Source: Bacteroidales bacterium
GTDB taxonomy: Bacteria > Bacteroidota > Bacteroidia > Bacteroidales > GCA-2748055
Direction of reading: 5' to 3'
Length of the DNA stretch: 8,531 nucleotides
Assembly (NCBI GenBank): GCA_029934875.1
Contig: JAOZLK010000157.1
Span: 1-8,531, forward strand
A model generated the notes under the pieces. The model was not told the DNA's origin. It saw nothing but the letters and a program-made list of their open reading frames with translations, and made no database searches. Position numbers and translations under genes: made by a program. How positions within the stretch are numbered: the stretch's first letter is position 1; the number at the start of each line of letters is the position of its first letter. Positions 6,048 through 8,531 of the stretch are shown here, one piece after another.

Positions 6048-6986
6048 ATGAAAACATATCTTGATTTTACGCTTCAGCCCCAGAAATTCCTGAATATCTG
6101 GCTTCTTTTCTATGTATTGGTTCTGGTACCCTATGGATGGTATACCTACCGTGTTTCCAGCGGAAAATTTGAGATGCTGCACCCGGGAGGGTTTTTATTG
6201 GGAGCGATCCTGGTAATGCTGTTTGCCCTGGGCATCTATTTTTATTTTACCAGGGTCTTCATGGAACACATCCGGCTTGGAGAGAAAAAAGTGGAATTTA
6301 CAGCTTCCTTTCCCGCTTATCTGAATAAAGTTATTCCGGGCTTTCTGTTGAGCATGTTGAGCCTGGGCATTTACTTCGCCTGGTTCATCAGGGATATTCT
6401 CAGGTTTTTTGCCGGGAGTATACGGCTTGATGGGGAAGCCTTCGAGTTCCGTGGCAGTTCCCTCAGGCTTTTTACGATTCTGTTCCTGAGCCTGTTTCTG
6501 CCCCTGATAGTAGTGTCATTGCTAACTTTTCAACTCCCGACGGAACTTCTTGAAAGCACCTGGTTTGCTATTGTCAACCAGGCAGTGTTTATGATCATAA
6601 TGGTTCCCTACACTTACCTCCTCTGGGTGTGGATTATCAATTTCCGATACAGGGACCAGTATATCTATCTGAATACACCTTTTAGCGAAGCCGCCCTGTT
6701 TATCCTGAAGGAGCTGGGCCTGGCCATCATTACCCTGGGTGTCTATTTCCCCATGATGTACCTGAAAGTTTACAAGTATTTTGCTGAAAGAACCATTGTG
6801 GCGAAGGATGAATCCTACAGGACCCTGGGCTATGACCTGGAGGCTGGTGAGGATTTTGTATTTATCTGGCGGCAGGCCCTGCTGTGCATTGTGACACTGG
6901 GCCTTTATGTCCCATGGGCCTTCAGCAAGATTGGGAAAAGGATTTTGTCAAAAACCTTTTTATCGGAGCCCATCCCTACCCCATAA
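6048..6986 (+). CDS. DUF898 (YjgN)-like polytopic membrane protein
   Basis: The 312-residue protein is strongly hydrophobic, with about six to eight possible membrane segments (for example 15-35, 48-68, 97-115, 140-162, 176-197, 222-238 and 275-292). The motif L-G-I/V/L-Y-F/V recurs four times, at about 61, 106, 230 and 284, often followed by P-W or A-W and a basic or aromatic helix such as R-D-I-L-R-F-F. After the second copy comes I-R-L-D-G-E-A-F-E-F-R-G (125-136), the typical DUF898 signature. A fifth, degenerate copy may lie at 187-211 (P-Y-T-Y-L-L-W-V-W). The family has no firmly assigned function; an inner-membrane location is inferred. It follows trpS by 44 nt. The stop codon lies in an A-rich run that is also the U-tract template of the opposing terminator. 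The start is the first Met in frame. Confidence 0.78.
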   Translation: MKTYLDFTLQPQKFLNIWLLFYVLVLVPYGWYTYRVSSGKFEMLHPGGFLLGAILVMLFALGIYFYFTRVFMEHIRLGEKKVEFTASFPAYLNKVIPGFLLSMLSLGIYFAWFIRDILRFFAGSIRLDGEAFEFRGSSLRLFTILFLSLFLPLIVVSLLTFQLPTELLESTWFAIVNQAVFMIIMVPYTYLLWVWIINFRYRDQYIYLNTPFSEAALFILKELGLAIITLGVYFPMMYLKVYKYFAERTIVAKDESYRTLGYDLEAGEDFVFIWRQALLCIVTLGLYVPWAFSKIGKRILSKTFLSEPIPTP

Positions 6987-7017
6987 AAAAATAAAAGTCC
7001 GCCTGTAAGAGACGGAC
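6985..7017 (-). terminator. Intrinsic terminator for the ung / TonB-receptor transcript
   Basis: Read on the minus strand, GTCCG (7017-7013), an 11-nt loop and CGGAC (7001-6997) form a stem followed at once by TTTTATTTTTTT. This is a standard stem plus U-tract layout. The plus-strand reading lacks a T-run after the stem, so the site serves minus-strand transcription. It lies about 120 nt beyond the ung stop, and its tail overlaps the stop codon of the DUF898-like gene. Confidence 0.65.
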
Positions 7018-7137
7018 CTGGCCCCGAAAGATTCAGGGGATATGATGGATGAACTGTCACTTTATATTCTACAAATAGCGTGCCAAAGGCTTCAGTGCTG
7101 CCAATTTTAGTGATTAGTCGAAGGAATCCGGGGAACC

Positions 7138-7815
7138 TTACAAGGTCCAGCTAGGCGGCTCTATTCCCTTTTGCTCCAGGAAGCTGTTGGCTTTGGAGAA
7201 GTGCTGGCAGCCGAAGAAGCCATTGTAGGCTGAAAAGGGGGAGGGGTGTGCTGCTTTCAGCACCAGGTGCTTTTCTCCATCCACCAGGCTCTCTTTGGCC
7301 TGGGCATATCTTCCCCAGAGAAGAAAAACCACATTTGTTTTTTCCCGGGAGATCTTTTCGATCACAGCATTTGTAAAGGTTTCCCACCCCCGCTTCTGGT
7401 GAGATCCGGCCTCTCCGGCCCTTACGGTCAATGTAGCATTCACTAACAATACGCCCTGGTCGGCCCAGGATTCCAGGTTTCCGTGTGCGGGAATTGCGAT
7501 CTCAAGGTCAGACTGGAGCTCCTTGAAGATATTTACAAGGGAGGGGGGTGCTTTGATGCCCGGAGGCACGGAGAAGCAGAGTCCGTGTGCCTGGCCGGCA
7601 CCATGGTAGGGATCCTGCCCCAGGATGACCACTTTTACCCTGTCAAAGGGTGTATGCTGGAAGGCGTTAAATATCAGCTTCCCCGGAGGGTAGATGGTGT
7701 GGGAAGCGGTTTCCTCAACCAGGAACTTCTTTAGCTCGCTGAAGTAGGGGGATTGGAATTCTTCCCAGAGGATCTTTTTCCATCCCTCTTCGATATTCGG
7801 ATTGATGTCTGGCAT
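7138..7815 (-). CDS. ung: Uracil-DNA glycosylase (family 1)
   Basis: The 225-residue protein matches family 1 UNG from end to end. The water-activating loop G-Q-D-P-Y-H-G is at 66-72 with catalytic Asp68, the uracil-stacking Phe is in G-L-C-F-S-V (Phe81), the uracil-binding Asn is in L-L-V-N (Asn126), and the DNA-intercalation loop H-P-S-P-F-S is at 190-195 with catalytic His190. The C-terminal [12 protein letters not shown] is typical. It removes uracil from DNA as the first step of base-excision repair. The length agrees with E. coli Ung (about 229). The ATG directly abuts the TAA of the upstream TonB-receptor gene (TAAATG), so the two are likely co-transcribed and translationally coupled. 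All catalytic residues are present, so it is presumably active. Confidence 0.97.
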   Translation of the reverse strand: MPDINPNIEEGWKKILWEEFQSPYFSELKKFLVEETASHTIYPPGKLIFNAFQHTPFDRVKVVILGQDPYHGAGQAHGLCFSVPPGIKAPPSLVNIFKELQSDLEIAIPAHGNLESWADQGVLLVNATLTVRAGEAGSHQKRGWETFTNAVIEKISREKTNVVFLLWGRYAQAKESLVDGEKHLVLKAAHPSPFSAYNGFFGCQHFSKANSFLEQKGIEPPSWTL

Positions 7816-8531
7816 TTATATGTTAAACCTTGCTGTAAAAATTAAGTTTCTTCCCGGAGCGCTGATTCCCGAGGCGTGGGGTTTATAAAACTCGTCGAGG
7901 ATATTCTCCAGGGCTATCAGGAACTCAAGGTGCTGACCCAGGTTAAAGCCGGTTTTCAGGTTGAGGGTCCACCATGAGGGGTAACCATATTCCATGGCTT
8001 CACCATCATTGTCTTCACCATAGGGCGAAAAGTCCTCCCTGTCTTTCCATCCCTGGTACACCGCATAGATATCGAAGAAGAAGCTGTCGCGCCTGTAGGT
8101 GAGGGAAGTACGGCCAAAGATTGGTGGAATATGCCCCAGCGGAACATTATCTGTAATATTCTGCCCATGGGTATAATTCAGGGTTCCATTCATGGATATA
8201 TTTTTGTTCAGGTTTGCGGTGAGCCGCAATGATCCTCCATAGATTATCCCCTGAGCGGCATTGTAGTTTGCCGTCACATCGTAATAATCCCCATCATATA
8301 ACAGGGAATCTTCTCCGTTGATCTGGTAGGCGGTCCTCACAATAGCATCTTTCAGGTAGGTGTAATATCCCACAAGCTCAAATTTAATATAAGCCCCCAC
8401 AACGCGGCTGATGCCAATTTCAGCATTGTAGGAGTATTCCGGGGAAAGATCGGCATTGGGTACGGTAATGTAATCGTCCTTGGCCCTTACCTTGCCAAAA
8501 TCATCCACATTGGGATTCCTGAAGCCGGAAG
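7816..8531 (-). CDS. TonB-dependent receptor, C-terminal part (5' end outside window)
   Basis: About 238 residues are visible and the frame stays open to the window end. The fragment begins S-G-F-R-N-P-N-V-D-D-F-G-K, then V-P-N-A-D-L-S-P-E-Y-S-Y-N-A-E, the usual conserved stretch of Bacteroidetes TonB-dependent outer-membrane receptors. Alternating hydrophobic and polar beta strands follow (Y-I-K-F-E-L-V-G-Y-Y-T-Y, then S-L-R-L-T-A-N-L). The end is L-E-N-I-L-D-E-F-Y-K-P-H-A-S-G-I with A-P-G-R-N and the final strand L-I-F-T-A-R-F-N-I, as expected for the barrel closure and the BAM signal. These proteins import siderophores, vitamin B12, glycans or other substrates. The plug and the substrate clues lie outside the window. 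No SusD gene is seen here. The next gene, ung, begins with no gap. Confidence 0.93.
   Translation of the reverse strand, partial: SGFRNPNVDDFGKVRAKDDYITVPNADLSPEYSYNAEIGISRVVGAYIKFELVGYYTYLKDAIVRTAYQINGEDSLLYDGDYYDVTANYNAAQGIIYGGSLRLTANLNKNISMNGTLNYTHGQNITDNVPLGHIPPIFGRTSLTYRRDSFFFDIYAVYQGWKDREDFSPYGEDNDGEAMEYGYPSWWTLNLKTGFNLGQHLEFLIALENILDEFYKPHASGISAPGRNLIFTARFNI

Noticed and set aside
6997..7017. GTCTCTTA-like sequence in the terminator resembling a Tn5/Nextera transposon end
   Set aside because: The match stops after GTCTCTTA and continues CAGG. It is the loop of the hairpin and not an adapter or transposon end.
7022..7039. CCCC...GGGG hairpin as a plus-strand terminator of the membrane-protein gene
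   Set aside because: The stem is only 4 bp and is followed by GATATGATGG with no T-run.
7246..7734. Plus-strand frames at 7246-7446 and 7483-7734
   Set aside because: They are antisense to ung, which has every catalytic motif intact.

Overview
The window reads as an ordinary chromosomal stretch from a member of the Bacteroidota (Bacteroidetes). The evidence is a secreted protein built of SprB-type repeats, a SusC/TonB-type receptor C-terminus, TrpS and RbfA sequences of Bacteroidetes type, perfect TAnnTTTG promoter -7 boxes, and no clear Shine-Dalgarno sequences before the genes. Genus-level placement is not possible by reading alone. I see no tRNA, rRNA, CRISPR array, insertion sequence, phage gene or defence island.

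Layout. (1) Positions 1-2487, minus strand: the N-terminal 829 residues of a very large secreted protein with a signal peptide and ten SprB-like repeats of about 82 residues; its C-terminus lies outside the window. (2) Positions 2597-4967, minus strand: a compact operon, rbfA (ribosome maturation) - class I SAM methyltransferase - LolC/LolE-family permease, with a 2-nt gap and then a 13-nt overlap. The repeat-protein gene lies 109 nt further downstream on the same strand and may have its own promoter. (3) Positions 4968-5013: a 46-bp divergent promoter region between rbfA and trpS. (4) Positions 5014-6986, plus strand: trpS (tryptophanyl-tRNA synthetase), then a DUF898-like polytopic membrane protein. 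(5) Positions 6987-7137: the intergenic space between convergent genes, with a minus-strand intrinsic terminator whose U-tract template runs into the stop codon of the membrane protein gene. (6) Positions 7138-8531, minus strand: ung (uracil-DNA glycosylase), whose ATG directly follows the stop codon of a TonB-dependent receptor that is cut by the window end.

Functional picture: housekeeping translation and repair genes (rbfA, trpS, ung) are interleaved with envelope genes (Lol-type permease, DUF898 protein, TonB receptor, SprB-repeat surface protein). I found no strong candidate for a wholly new system. The most notable signals are the interlocked rbfA/trpS promoters, whose geometry predicts leaderless or nearly leaderless mRNAs in both directions; the graded change of repeat type along the surface protein; the fourfold motif repeat in the DUF898-like protein; and the zero-gap join of the TonB receptor and ung genes.
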